This document shows positions 33,783-41,414 of a stretch of DNA of 42,297 nucleotides, piece after piece. The stretch covers positions 1 through 42,297 of the forward strand of contig JAQWOM010000016.1 of the NCBI GenBank assembly GCA_029245865.1. The letters are read 5' to 3'. A model generated the notes under the pieces. That model was given only the letters and a program-made list of their open reading frames with translations, did not search any database and was not told the origin of the DNA. Each line of letters begins with the position of its first letter. The stretch's first letter is position 1. Both the position numbers and the translations under genes were made by a program. The stretch comes from Planctomycetota bacterium. GTDB taxonomy: Bacteria; Planctomycetota; B15-G4.

Positions 33783-34000
33783 GGGCCGTGGCGGTTCGCT
33801 GGTTGGATCGAGGGGGTGGTGACCTCTATGGCCCCATGGGGTGGCCGCAGTCCCGGGTCTCTTGGCCGGGAGGCCTGTACGAATTCCGGAAGGGGCCTTA
33901 AAGCGTGACTCTGACCCTCGAGCGGCGTCTTTCTCTCAGTTGAGCGTCGCCACTGCCCGAGAGATTTGACCGAAAAGGGCCTGCTGAAAGGAGTGTCGCC

Positions 34001-34609
34001 ATGAGTCCGTGTGCCCCGCAGAGCCCGCAGATTGCCCTCTCTTTGCAGCGATTGTGCGATTCGGTTCCAGGTGCCATGTGCCGCCTGGCAGCGGGTGCCC
34101 CTCTGGGCATCGCTGCGCCCGTCGTGGCTCGGCATCTCCGGGACTGCATGCTGTGCCGGGAATTTGTGGAGGAACTCGGTCGTGTTCGACGATGGCTCGA
34201 AGCCGTGGAAACCCCTTATGAGGCTGCTCAGGATCTGAGCGGAGTGGAAATGCTGGGGCGGGAAGCGCTTGTGAGGGAGTTGCTTGCTCGGCTTGCACGA
34301 GATTTGCTGGCCAGGGGGCAGGGAAAGAGCCCTCGAGCACTTGAAGAGCGCCTGCGGGATGGCCGGCGGCTTTCAGTCCTGGCGGAGGGGCTGTCCAGAG
34401 GACCTGGCATGTCCGCGAAAGAACTCGCAGCTGTTGAGCTTGCGCTGCACGAGGGAGCGGTCGAACCGGAGTTCGCACTTGAAGGTGCGGCATGCCTGGA
34501 TCCACTCGGGCTCGATATTGCTCTGGCCTGGCTTGGATTTCTCGAACGTGCGGGGCGTGGCACGCTTGCGCACAGCCTTACAGATGGGCTCTTGGCGCGA
34601 TTTGGCTGA
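34001..34609 (+). CDS. Hypothetical protein with HxxxCxxC zinc-like motif
   Basis: A 202-residue helix-rich protein. Near residue 45 it has HLRDCMLCREFVEEL, i.e. H-x3-C-x2-C, the pattern of zinc-binding anti-sigma factor (ZAS) domains, where it binds zinc and a sigma factor. The rest is alanine/leucine/arginine-rich helical sequence with no membrane segment. No sigma factor gene is next to it, so the anti-sigma role is only a possibility. AAAGGAGTG lies before the ATG at good spacing. It is divergent from pdxS with a 305-bp gap and sits before queA. Not recognised as a named family. Confidence 0.5.
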   Translation: MSPCAPQSPQIALSLQRLCDSVPGAMCRLAAGAPLGIAAPVVARHLRDCMLCREFVEELGRVRRWLEAVETPYEAAQDLSGVEMLGREALVRELLARLARDLLARGQGKSPRALEERLRDGRRLSVLAEGLSRGPGMSAKELAAVELALHEGAVEPEFALEGAACLDPLGLDIALAWLGFLERAGRGTLAHSLTDGLLARFG

Positions 34610-34855
34610 GGGGGGGCAGAGCGATGTGCCCGCTGTCGTGATTCCCAAAGGCCAGGGCGTAAGGTGCGACCCCGTCGAGAGCTCGGTAAGCCTCGCGGGC
34701 AATGGCGGCTAGGGGCATGAGCTTTAGCAAGATGCTCGCGCTTGGTTGTTCTCGAAGTCGGCAGGAAGAGCAAAAGATACGATGCGGAGCCATGGCCCGT
34801 GCTTTGCGAGTGGGCGACTTTCTGCCGGACTCGTGAAGCCGCATCGTGCAGGTAA
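34610..34855. other. Intergenic region before queA
   Basis: 246 bp without a called gene. An open minus-strand frame of 88 codons (34578-34844) has no ribosome binding site and overlaps the previous gene, so I leave it out, although its product is not obviously random. A 9-bp inverted repeat (ACGATGCGG at 34779-34787 and CCGCATCGT at 34839-34847) lies just before queA. Confidence 0.4.
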
Positions 34856-35968
34856 GTGCTGGAGCAGCAGTCGCCGGTGAGCAGCGAGATCGATCAATTC
34901 AATTACGAGCATCCGCTCGAGTCCATTGCGCAAGAGCCACTCACAGCGAGGGATGGGGCGCGGTTACTGCACCTTTTGCCGGGCGATGCTCCATCTACAG
35001 AGAATAGGCGGTTTACAGATCTCCCCGAATTGTTGCGCGAGGGCGATCTGCTCGTCCTCAATGAGGCGCGTGTAAGGCCTGCTCGCCTTTCGGGATTTCG
35101 CTCCTCCGGGGGGCGTGTGTCGGTGCTGGTCATCGAAGCAGAAGGGCGCCTTGCGACGGTTCTTCTCGGAGCACGTGGAACCTGCCTCGTTGGCGAGCAG
35201 TTGCAGGTCGGGGGTGAGCCCTGGGACATTGTTGCTTCTCTTGGAGAGGGGCGGTTTGAGATTGAAGCTCAAGGCGAACGCGACATCGCGAGCCTGATGG
35301 CTGATGTCGGGCGTATGCCGTTGCCGCCTTACATTCGGCGTGACCCGCTGTCGGACCCACGTGATGAACCAGACCGGGAGCGATACCAAACAGTTCTCGC
35401 CCAGGGGAAAGCGGCGACGGCAGTCGCTGCGCCGACGGCGGGCTTGCATTTCACGAAAGCCATGTTGGCAACATTGCACGAACGGGGCGTGCGTACGGCG
35501 CGTCTCCGGCTCGATGTAGGTGAAGGGACTTTCCGGCCAGTGCGAGCAGAAAAGCTTGCAGATCATGAAATGCATGTTGAGCACTTCGAGATACCCGAGT
35601 CGACCGCAGAAGCTTTTGCAGAAACTCGAGCGGCGGGCGGACGCGTGGTGGCTGTTGGCACGACAGTCGTCCGATCGCTCGAGTCCGTCGTGACCGAGGA
35701 CGGACAGCACCTCGCTCAAGGTCCAGGCTCGACCCAACTTTTCATCCGACCCGGCCACTGCTTTCGATCTGTTGATGTGCTTTTCACGAACTTTCATCAG
35801 CCGCGCTCCACCCTTCTGGTGCTGGCCACAGCATTTGGGGGCTATGAACGGGTCATGAGCGCCTATCGATATGCCGTGGACTCCGGATACCGCCTGTTTT
35901 CCTACGGCGATGCGATGTTGATCGAGCCTTCGGTTCAAGGGCAGACCGAATGCGTCTCGGGCGGCTAG
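34856..35968 (+). CDS. queA: S-adenosylmethionine:tRNA ribosyltransferase-isomerase
   Basis: A 370-residue enzyme of queuosine synthesis; it moves the ribose of SAM onto preQ1 in tRNA to make epoxyqueuosine. Recognised by FNYEHPLESIAQEPL and the RD-x-ARLL start, GDLLVLNEARVRPARL, GRMPLPPYIRR, ERYQTVLA, AAPTAGLHFT, RLRLDVGEGTFRPV, VVAVGTTVVRSLES and TNFHQPRSTLLVL. Length is standard. GTG 34856 and GTG 34877 are both possible; neither has an ideal ribosome site. tgt and queC-E are not in the window. ligA starts 11 bp after the stop, so the genes are probably cotranscribed. Confidence 0.94.
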   Translation: MLEQQSPVSSEIDQFNYEHPLESIAQEPLTARDGARLLHLLPGDAPSTENRRFTDLPELLREGDLLVLNEARVRPARLSGFRSSGGRVSVLVIEAEGRLATVLLGARGTCLVGEQLQVGGEPWDIVASLGEGRFEIEAQGERDIASLMADVGRMPLPPYIRRDPLSDPRDEPDRERYQTVLAQGKAATAVAAPTAGLHFTKAMLATLHERGVRTARLRLDVGEGTFRPVRAEKLADHEMHVEHFEIPESTAEAFAETRAAGGRVVAVGTTVVRSLESVVTEDGQHLAQGPGSTQLFIRPGHCFRSVDVLFTNFHQPRSTLLVLATAFGGYERVMSAYRYAVDSGYRLFSYGDAMLIEPSVQGQTECVSGG

Positions 35969-35978
35969 AGTGTCAGCG

Positions 35979-38021
35979 ATGACCACCCGTTCGAAGAACT
36001 CTGCTGATGACCCCGGGGAGGCGAGGTCTCGCCACGCGGAACTTGTGAGCGAGATCGCTCGTCACGACGAGCTGTACTACAGCAAGCAGTCGCCGGTTAT
36101 TGCCGATGTCGAGTACGACGAGCTTCTACGAGAGCTCTTGGAACTGGAGGAGGCTTTCCCAGTTCTGGTTTCACCTGATTCGCCCACACAACGTGTGAGT
36201 GGACGCCCAGTTCGTTCGCTGGAATCGGTTGCCCACCGCAGGCCAATGCTGTCGCTCTCGAACACCTATGGGCGTGAAGATGTCATGGATTGGTTCGCAA
36301 GTGTGACTGACTTTCTTGGCGACAGTGCAGCGGAGGCGTTGTTCAACATTGAGCCGAAGCTGGATGGCGTGGCGCTGGAACTCGTCTATGAAAATGGCGT
36401 GCTGGTGCGGGCAATCACTCGCGGCGATGGAAAAGTAGGCGATGACGTCACGCACACCGTGAGGACCATCAAAGATATTCCTGATCGATTGAGCGGTGAT
36501 GCCGCGCCCTCTTTGCTGGAGGTGCGTGGTGAAGTCGTGATGACACACGAAAATTTTCAGCGTGTGAATGCAATGCGCGACAAGGCTGGCGAGGAGCGAT
36601 TCGTCAATCCACGCAATCTCACTTCCGGTACGTTGAAAATGCTGGATCCGCGCATTGCAGCAACCCGCCCCCTTGACTTCATGGCTTATGGGCTTGGGGA
36701 AACGGACGGTTTTGAAACGACTGGGCATTCAGACGCACTTCGCGCGCTGGAGCGCCTGGGGCTGAGGACAGCGGGAGATCTGGCCTGCCGCGGAACACTG
36801 GATGAGGTGCTTGCGCATCACGACGCATTGCTTGAACGCCGCGGCGAGTTGCCGTTTGACGTCGACGGATCCGTCATCAAGGTGGATGACTATGCCTTGC
36901 AGCAACGCCTGGGTGAGCGAAGCCGTTCACCTCGCTGGGCCATCGCCTTTAAGTTCCCTGCCCAGACAGCAACATCGGTGGTGCGGGAAATTCAGGTGCA
37001 GGTGGGGCGAACTGGAGCACTCACTCCCAAGGCTGTCATCGAGCCCACCTATGTGGGCGGCGTGACCATTGAGCATGTCACCTTGCACAACAAGGATGAG
37101 ATTGAACGGCTGGGTATCAAGGTCGGCGACAGAGTCCTGTTAGAGCGAGCGGGCGATGTCATCCCCAAGATTCTGTCGGTGACAGAATCTGGAGAAGGTG
37201 CGCCGTTCTTCATGCCTACTCGATGTCCGTCATGCGACACAATCGTCATTGATGACCCGGGGGAGGTTGTGGTTCGCTGCCCGAATCGCTCTTGCCCTGC
37301 AGTGCTTGCCCGACGCGTCGAGCATTTCGTTTCGCGTGCTGCTTTGGATGTGGATGGGATGGGAAGCAAGCTCGTGGCGCAGTTGGTGGAGGAAAAAGTC
37401 CTCACAAGCCTTGGGGATCTCTATGCGCTTACCGGTGAGCAACTCATGAAGTTGCCTCGGATGGGCGAGGTGTCCGCGAGAAATGTTCTTGCAGGGCTTG
37501 AGGTGAGCAAGACGCGTCCCTTCGCGCGCGTGCTTTTTGGTCTGGGCATCCGGCATGTGGGCCAACATGTGGCAGAAGTTGTTGCGAATCACTGGCGCGA
37601 TTTTGGAGCACTGCGTGAGGTGAAGTTCGAGCAACTCGAGGATGTGAACGAGATCGGACCCACTGTCGCGGGAAGCCTCATGAGTTGGTTGTCCGATGAA
37701 GTCGAGCAGGAGCAAATTGATCGCATGCTAGATGCGGGCCTCGCGCCCGCTATGAGTTCTCCTCCTGCGACAGGGGAGGGAATCCTTGCTGGACGCAGTT
37801 TTCTGTTCACAGGAGCGCTTGAACAGATGAGCCGCCGGGAGGCCAACGAAATGGTCAAAGCGGCCGGAGGCAGGCTCGTGTCCGGCGTGAGCAAAAATCT
37901 CGATGTGCTGGTGGTTGGTAAGAAGCCCGGGAGCAAGCTCAAGAAGGCAGAGGCGCTTGGTGTCGAGGTGATGGAGGAGAACGCCTTTTTGCGGCTGTTG
38001 AGGCCTTTTGAGACCTCGTGA
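35979..38021 (+). CDS. ligA: NAD-dependent DNA ligase
   Basis: A 680-residue replicative ligase that seals nicks using NAD+. The N-terminal Ia domain has YDELLREL and SPDSPTQRVSG; the adenylation domain carries EPKLDGVALE with the catalytic lysine at 127. The OB-fold region and the four-cysteine zinc finger (CPSCDTIV, then CPNRSC) follow, then helix-hairpin-helix motifs with LPRMGEVSARNVL, and a C-terminal BRCT domain (about 600-675) with FLFTGALEQMSRREA. Length matches the family. ATG 35979 chosen; a GTG nine bases earlier is an alternative. It is the gene before the selenoprotein, 75 bp away. Confidence 0.97.
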   Translation: MTTRSKNSADDPGEARSRHAELVSEIARHDELYYSKQSPVIADVEYDELLRELLELEEAFPVLVSPDSPTQRVSGRPVRSLESVAHRRPMLSLSNTYGREDVMDWFASVTDFLGDSAAEALFNIEPKLDGVALELVYENGVLVRAITRGDGKVGDDVTHTVRTIKDIPDRLSGDAAPSLLEVRGEVVMTHENFQRVNAMRDKAGEERFVNPRNLTSGTLKMLDPRIAATRPLDFMAYGLGETDGFETTGHSDALRALERLGLRTAGDLACRGTLDEVLAHHDALLERRGELPFDVDGSVIKVDDYALQQRLGERSRSPRWAIAFKFPAQTATSVVREIQVQVGRTGALTPKAVIEPTYVGGVTIEHVTLHNKDEIERLGIKVGDRVLLERAGDVIPKILSVTESGEGAPFFMPTRCPSCDTIVIDDPGEVVVRCPNRSCPAVLARRVEHFVSRAALDVDGMGSKLVAQLVEEKVLTSLGDLYALTGEQLMKLPRMGEVSARNVLAGLEVSKTRPFARVLFGLGIRHVGQHVAEVVANHWRDFGALREVKFEQLEDVNEIGPTVAGSLMSWLSDEVEQEQIDRMLDAGLAPAMSSPPATGEGILAGRSFLFTGALEQMSRREANEMVKAAGGRLVSGVSKNLDVLVVGKKPGSKLKKAEALGVEVMEENAFLRLLRPFETS

Positions 38022-38096
38022 GGATTTAGCCTGACTGGCGCGTCTCCTGAAATCGGCCTAAACTTTGAGACTCCGTTTATCAGATAGGAGTTCCAT

Positions 38097-38345
38097 ATGA
38101 AGATCGAGCTGACTTACTGCGCTGTTTGAAACTACGAGCCTCGAGCCGCCGGTCTGGCGGAGGAGTTGCTCAAGAAGCACAAGAGTGGAATCGATGCACT
38201 GGAACTCATTCCGAGTGACGGCGGACGTTTTGAAGTGAAGAAAAACGGAGAGCTCATTTTCTCCAAACTGCAGTGTGGACGGTTTCCCGAGGACGGCGAG
38301 GTTGAATCAATCCTTTCCGGTCAGCAGGAACCGGTTGTTTCCTGA
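38097..38345 (+). CDS. Rdx/SelW-family selenoprotein with in-frame TGA as selenocysteine
   Basis: An 82-residue thioredoxin-like redox protein, hidden because codon 11 is TGA (38127-38129). Read with selenocysteine (U) it starts MKIELTYCAVUNYEP, i.e. the C-x-x-U motif (Cys8, Sec11) at the place where most bacterial Rdx (SelW/SelT/SelH) proteins have C-x-x-C. The rest fits that family: AAGLAEELLKKH in the first helix, GGRFEVKKNGELIFSK and GRFPEDGEV near the end. AGGAG lies six bases before ATG 38097. The frame is open from codon 12 to a TGA stop at 38343. A SECIS-like hairpin follows the codon. It lies between ligA (75 bp before) and the radical SAM gene (35 bp after). Readthrough needs SelA/B/C/D from elsewhere in the genome. 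The alternative, a decayed gene with a premature stop, is less likely. Confidence 0.85.
38127..38165 (+). promoter_or_regulatory. Bacterial SECIS-like element after the Sec codon
   Basis: After the TGA at 38127-38129, CCGCC (38146-38150) pairs with GGCGG (38156-38160) around the loop GGTCT, and CTC (38140-38142) can pair with GAG (38163-38165) below a small internal loop. The apical loop begins with G residues and starts 21 nt after the TGA. Known bacterial SECIS elements have a small loop with a G in the first positions, 16-37 nt downstream, so both properties fit. The stem is part of the coding sequence. Confidence 0.7.
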
Positions 38346-38380
38346 CGGCACCCCGAAGACTCTTCCGGACCAGTCATCGC

Positions 38381-39928
38381 GTGAAGAAACCCAAGGTTGT
38401 TCTGTTCTTGCCATCCCGGGTAGACCCCGAGTTCGGGGACCTTCCGTCAGCTGATCTTCTGCCGCTCGAATTGCTGCACATCGCACCGATCGCAGAACAG
38501 CAAGGTTGGGAGGTGTTGGTCATCGATGCGATGACCGAGCCGAACTACATGGAGCAGGTTCTCGAAGCGTGTGCGGATGCGCAGGTGTTTGGGAGTTCGG
38601 CCATCCTTGGTTTCCAGGTCTGGGATGGTGCGGCTGTGGCGGGAGCCGTTCGGGAACGCTATCCCGAACTGCCGATTGTCTGGGGTGGTTGGTTTCCTTC
38701 CGCCATTCCCGAACTTTACCTGGGTAGCAACATTTGCGATGCGGTCGTGCACGGTCAGGGTGAGGCAACGTTTGGTGAGTTGCTCGACGCCTGGAAGGAC
38801 GGCGGGCTGGGCGCGGATCTTTCCGAGATTCCCGGTCTGGTCATCAATCGAGACGGCGCAGTGCACTGGACGCCGAAGCGGTCAGTGATTCATCTGAATG
38901 ATCTGCCAGAGCCCTCGTTTCACCTGATTGAACTGCAGAAGTACTACGACTTGCAGAAGAGGGTTGCTCAGTTTGGCAACCGAGTACGCAATCGATTGCC
39001 TCCTCCACATCACCTTGAGAATCGACCTCACCGCGGCTTCAGCTACTTTTCTAGCTTCGGTTGCCCCGAGCCGTGTGCATTTTGCTGCTCGCCTGAGATC
39101 GCTGGAAGGCGCTGGGTGGCTTTGGATGCCGATGTGCTGGTGGACCGCCTCGCAGTGATCCACCGCAAAGACCCCTTTGACGTCTTGCGCTTTCAGGATG
39201 CCAATTTCGGGGTGGCCAAGAAGCGGATGGCAGAGTTTTGCGAAGGGCTGCTCGATCGCGGATTGAACATCAACTGGAACGGCACGATCGAGATCAAGCA
39301 GATCTGCCAGTACGACTGGGACACCCTCAAGTTGATGAAGCGGTCTGGCAACCACCTGATGTGGTTCGGCGCCGAAGCCTCGACCTGGGAGACGCAGCAA
39401 CTCATCCGGAAGGCCATCCGAGAAGGTCAGACCGACGAGGCCATGCGGCGCATGCATCAGCTCGACATCAAGTCGGGCCTCACCTACATCATTGGCTACC
39501 CGGGAGAGTCAGTTTCGTCGATGTACGAAACTATCCACGAGGCTGCCACGATGAAGACGCGCTACCCCTCGTGCTCCGTTGAAGTGTTCCCTTACCGGCC
39601 GATTCCAGGCAGTCAGTTCTGGCAGCCTTCTATCGAAGAGAATGGTTATCCCGTTCCGACGTCTTTCGAGGAGTGGGGGCGATTCTTCGATTACAAGTTC
39701 AACTCATGGTGGGGGCCGATCCCGGGCGACGTCCAAAAGGTTTGGGCACGCTTTACTCAGATGGCGCCATGGTTTGACGGGATTGCCGGAGGCAAGGGGC
39801 CCATCTCGCATCTGCTCAGAAAGTCGGCGGGTGTGCGTTTGCGCAATCGGTTGTGGAAGGCGCCGGTCGAGTTCCAGATGTTTGACCTGGTTCGGCGCTC
39901 GCTGGGGCCTGTCTCTTCCTACATCTAA
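38381..39928 (+). CDS. B12-binding-domain radical SAM protein
   Basis: A 515-residue enzyme. The N-terminal 150 residues form a cobalamin-binding-like Rossmann domain (ELLHIAPIAEQQGWEVLVIDA, ADAQVFGSSAILGF, LPIVWGGWFPS). The radical SAM domain has the iron-sulfur motif C-x3-C-x2-C in SSFGCPEPCAFCCSPE (about residue 230), followed by FQDANFG and YIIGYPGESVSSMYETI. The substrate is unknown; relatives include BchE-like cyclases, methylthiotransferase-like and methyltransferase enzymes. It starts at GTG 38381, 35 bp after the selenoprotein stop, and no better start is visible. It is probably the last gene of the queA-ligA-selenoprotein group; a terminator follows. Confidence 0.8.
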   Translation: MKKPKVVLFLPSRVDPEFGDLPSADLLPLELLHIAPIAEQQGWEVLVIDAMTEPNYMEQVLEACADAQVFGSSAILGFQVWDGAAVAGAVRERYPELPIVWGGWFPSAIPELYLGSNICDAVVHGQGEATFGELLDAWKDGGLGADLSEIPGLVINRDGAVHWTPKRSVIHLNDLPEPSFHLIELQKYYDLQKRVAQFGNRVRNRLPPPHHLENRPHRGFSYFSSFGCPEPCAFCCSPEIAGRRWVALDADVLVDRLAVIHRKDPFDVLRFQDANFGVAKKRMAEFCEGLLDRGLNINWNGTIEIKQICQYDWDTLKLMKRSGNHLMWFGAEASTWETQQLIRKAIREGQTDEAMRRMHQLDIKSGLTYIIGYPGESVSSMYETIHEAATMKTRYPSCSVEVFPYRPIPGSQFWQPSIEENGYPVPTSFEEWGRFFDYKFNSWWGPIPGDVQKVWARFTQMAPWFDGIAGGKGPISHLLRKSAGVRLRNRLWKAPVEFQMFDLVRRSLGPVSSYI

Positions 39929-39937
39929 ACCGTGTGG

Positions 39938-39967
39938 GGTGCCTCGTTGAGCGGGCACCTTTTGTTT
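39938..39967 (+). terminator. Intrinsic terminator after the radical SAM gene
   Basis: GGTGCC (39938-39943) pairs with GGCACC (39954-39959) across a 10-nt loop and is followed by TTTTGTTT. It lies 10 nt after the stop codon at 39928 and fits a rho-independent terminator on the plus strand. Confidence 0.75.
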
Positions 39968-40674
39968 CAGCCACCACGTGACCACGTGATGGCGGCCTGC
40001 GCTGCAGCCTCTGGGTCGCCGGCGTCGAGCAGTGCGCTGCCCATGGCGGCGCGTCGAGTCAAGACGTTGGAAATCAGGTGCAGGTTGTCTGTGTTCAGAC
40101 CCCCAATGGGAAAGATGGGGAGGGCTGGAAACGCTTGGGTACAGCGAACGAATTCTGCGAGGTCGGCGCGGATCGCCCCGGCCTTCGTCGGTGAACGGGC
40201 GATCGCACCGAAACCGACGTGATCGACACCGCCTTCGACGGCTGTTCGGACTTCTTCTACGGTGCGCGTGGAAGATCCGAGCAGAGCTTCAGAGCCAAGC
40301 TCTTGCCGGACGTTCTGGAGCCCCCGAAGAAGGTCGCCCTCACCGAGGGCGCGGGCATCCTTGCGGCCGATATGCACTCCGTCTGCGAGCGGTTGCCAGC
40401 TTTTGTCTCGAAGGGCGTCCAGGTCGTCGTTCACGATCAGGAGGCCTTCGGGTGAAAGGAGCGGCCGGAGCGCGTTCAGCCAAGCCCTCCGGCTTTCTGT
40501 ATTGCCGTCTTTCTGCCGTAATTGGATCAGGAGAACTCCAGACCGAATGACCTTTTCGACCTGCCCCAGCCAGGCAACCCCATCGGGAGTTGTCGGTGTT
40601 CGGGCAGCCTCGGTCGGGGTGGCGATGAGGTAAATCCGCTGCTGGGCAAGTCGATCTCGGACAGTGGCTGTCAT
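39967..40674 (-). CDS. thiE: Thiamine-phosphate synthase, divergent
   Basis: A TIM-barrel enzyme of about 235 residues that joins the pyrimidine and thiazole phosphates to thiamine phosphate. The family start RIYLIATP, then LLIQLRQKD, LLIVNDDLD, LADGVHIGRKDA, the GSS-T loop, VDHVGFGAIARSPTKAGA and PIGGLNTDN are all visible, in the right order. GSSTRT replaces the common GxSTH, so the enzyme is somewhat divergent. The open frame reaches 40881, but the family starts near MTATVRD; I chose ATG 40674 (ATG 40719 is possible). TenI, a close homologue, is an alternative. Its stop lies beside the terminator of the opposing radical SAM gene. Confidence 0.8.
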   Translation of the reverse strand: MTATVRDRLAQQRIYLIATPTEAARTPTTPDGVAWLGQVEKVIRSGVLLIQLRQKDGNTESRRAWLNALRPLLSPEGLLIVNDDLDALRDKSWQPLADGVHIGRKDARALGEGDLLRGLQNVRQELGSEALLGSSTRTVEEVRTAVEGGVDHVGFGAIARSPTKAGAIRADLAEFVRCTQAFPALPIFPIGGLNTDNLHLISNVLTRRAAMGSALLDAGDPEAAAQAAITWSRGG

Positions 40675-40821
40675 TTCGGCACCGGGTCGCGGGTCTGTGA
40701 GGCGTCGCAATTCCGCCATTCTGGCAGCGAGTTGCTGAATGAGCTGAGGTCCTGAGGGCAAAAATGGGCCGGTAGGGGCAAAATCGAGGCTCCTGGCCCT
40801 CTGATCGGGCGTTGGGGGTCG

Positions 40822-40838
40822 TTGGCACCCCATTTGCT
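40822..40838 (+). promoter_or_regulatory. Sigma-54 (-24/-12) promoter of the receiver-domain gene
   Basis: TTGGCAC (40822-40828), five bases, then TTGCT (40834-40838) matches the sigma-54 consensus TTGGCAC-N5-TTGC[A/T], with GG and GC exactly 10 nt apart. Transcription would start about 12 nt later, near 40849, 20 nt before the ATG at 40869. Two copies of GGGCAAAA(A)T (40756-40765 and 40776-40784, 20 bp apart) lie upstream and could bind an activator. Confidence 0.6.
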
Positions 40839-40868
40839 GTTTAGTCGGTCCCAATCCGGGCGGATTCC

Positions 40869-41300
40869 ATGTACTCCACAAGCAAATCCCGTGCGCTTTC
40901 TGTGCTCGTCGGCGACGACGATGGTGCTGTGCGTGAGTGCGTGACGGAAGTCTTGGTCGCCCTGGAATTCGAGGTCTTCGCCGCCAACTCCGGTGGAAGT
41001 GCCTTGCAGATCCTCGTGAATGAGGCCATCGACTTCTCGATTCTGGACGTCGAGATGCCGGATATGACGGGCCTTCAAGTGATCGAGCGCTACGCGAGTG
41101 GCCCTTGGATTGCGGCCGCCGACAGCCCCCCTGAGCGCGTCGCGCCGCGGCATATGCCCACCATTTTCATGTCCGGGAATCCAGCGCTTGAGGTTCGCAG
41201 CGCCTGCGAATCGTTGGGCAACTCTTTTCTCGACAAACCGTTTGCTGCGCAAGACATGCGCGCAGCAGTCGATCGTATTCTCGAAGAGCTCGCGCTCTGA
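40869..41300 (+). CDS. Stand-alone response regulator receiver protein
   Basis: A 143-residue single-domain receiver. The acidic cluster GDDDGAVRE lies at residues 16-23, the phosphoacceptor is Asp60 in ILDVEMPDMTGL, the switch serine is in FMSGNP (102) and the conserved lysine is K123 in FLDKPF. No output domain follows, as in CheY-like proteins. Between helix 3 and strand 4 there is an unusual stretch of about 15 extra residues (SGPWIAAADSPPERVAPRH). The partner kinase is not in the window. A sigma-54 promoter precedes it. Its end is 114 bp before groES. Confidence 0.85.
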   Translation: MYSTSKSRALSVLVGDDDGAVRECVTEVLVALEFEVFAANSGGSALQILVNEAIDFSILDVEMPDMTGLQVIERYASGPWIAAADSPPERVAPRHMPTIFMSGNPALEVRSACESLGNSFLDKPFAAQDMRAAVDRILEELAL

Positions 41301-41414
41301 ACCGTTCATCTCAGTATTCATCCACCCATCATCCCGTCCGGGTGCTCCGCCTCCTCAAGACCGCACTGCCGGCCAGGACTAGGAACCGGATCAGGAACTA
41401 GGAGAGACCATTCC

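Noticed and set aside
34578..34844. Minus-strand 88-codon frame before queA
   Set aside because: No ribosome site, overlaps the previous gene, no family recognised; not enough support.
38097..38129. The TGA read as a true stop, leaving an 10-residue peptide or a pseudogene
   Set aside because: The downstream sequence is clean Rdx coding sequence with no other stop, and the TGA is at the redox-cysteine position with a SECIS-like stem.
41301..41414. CIRCE element expected before groES
   Set aside because: I looked for TTAGCACTC-N9-GAGTGCTAA and found no copy, even with several mismatches.
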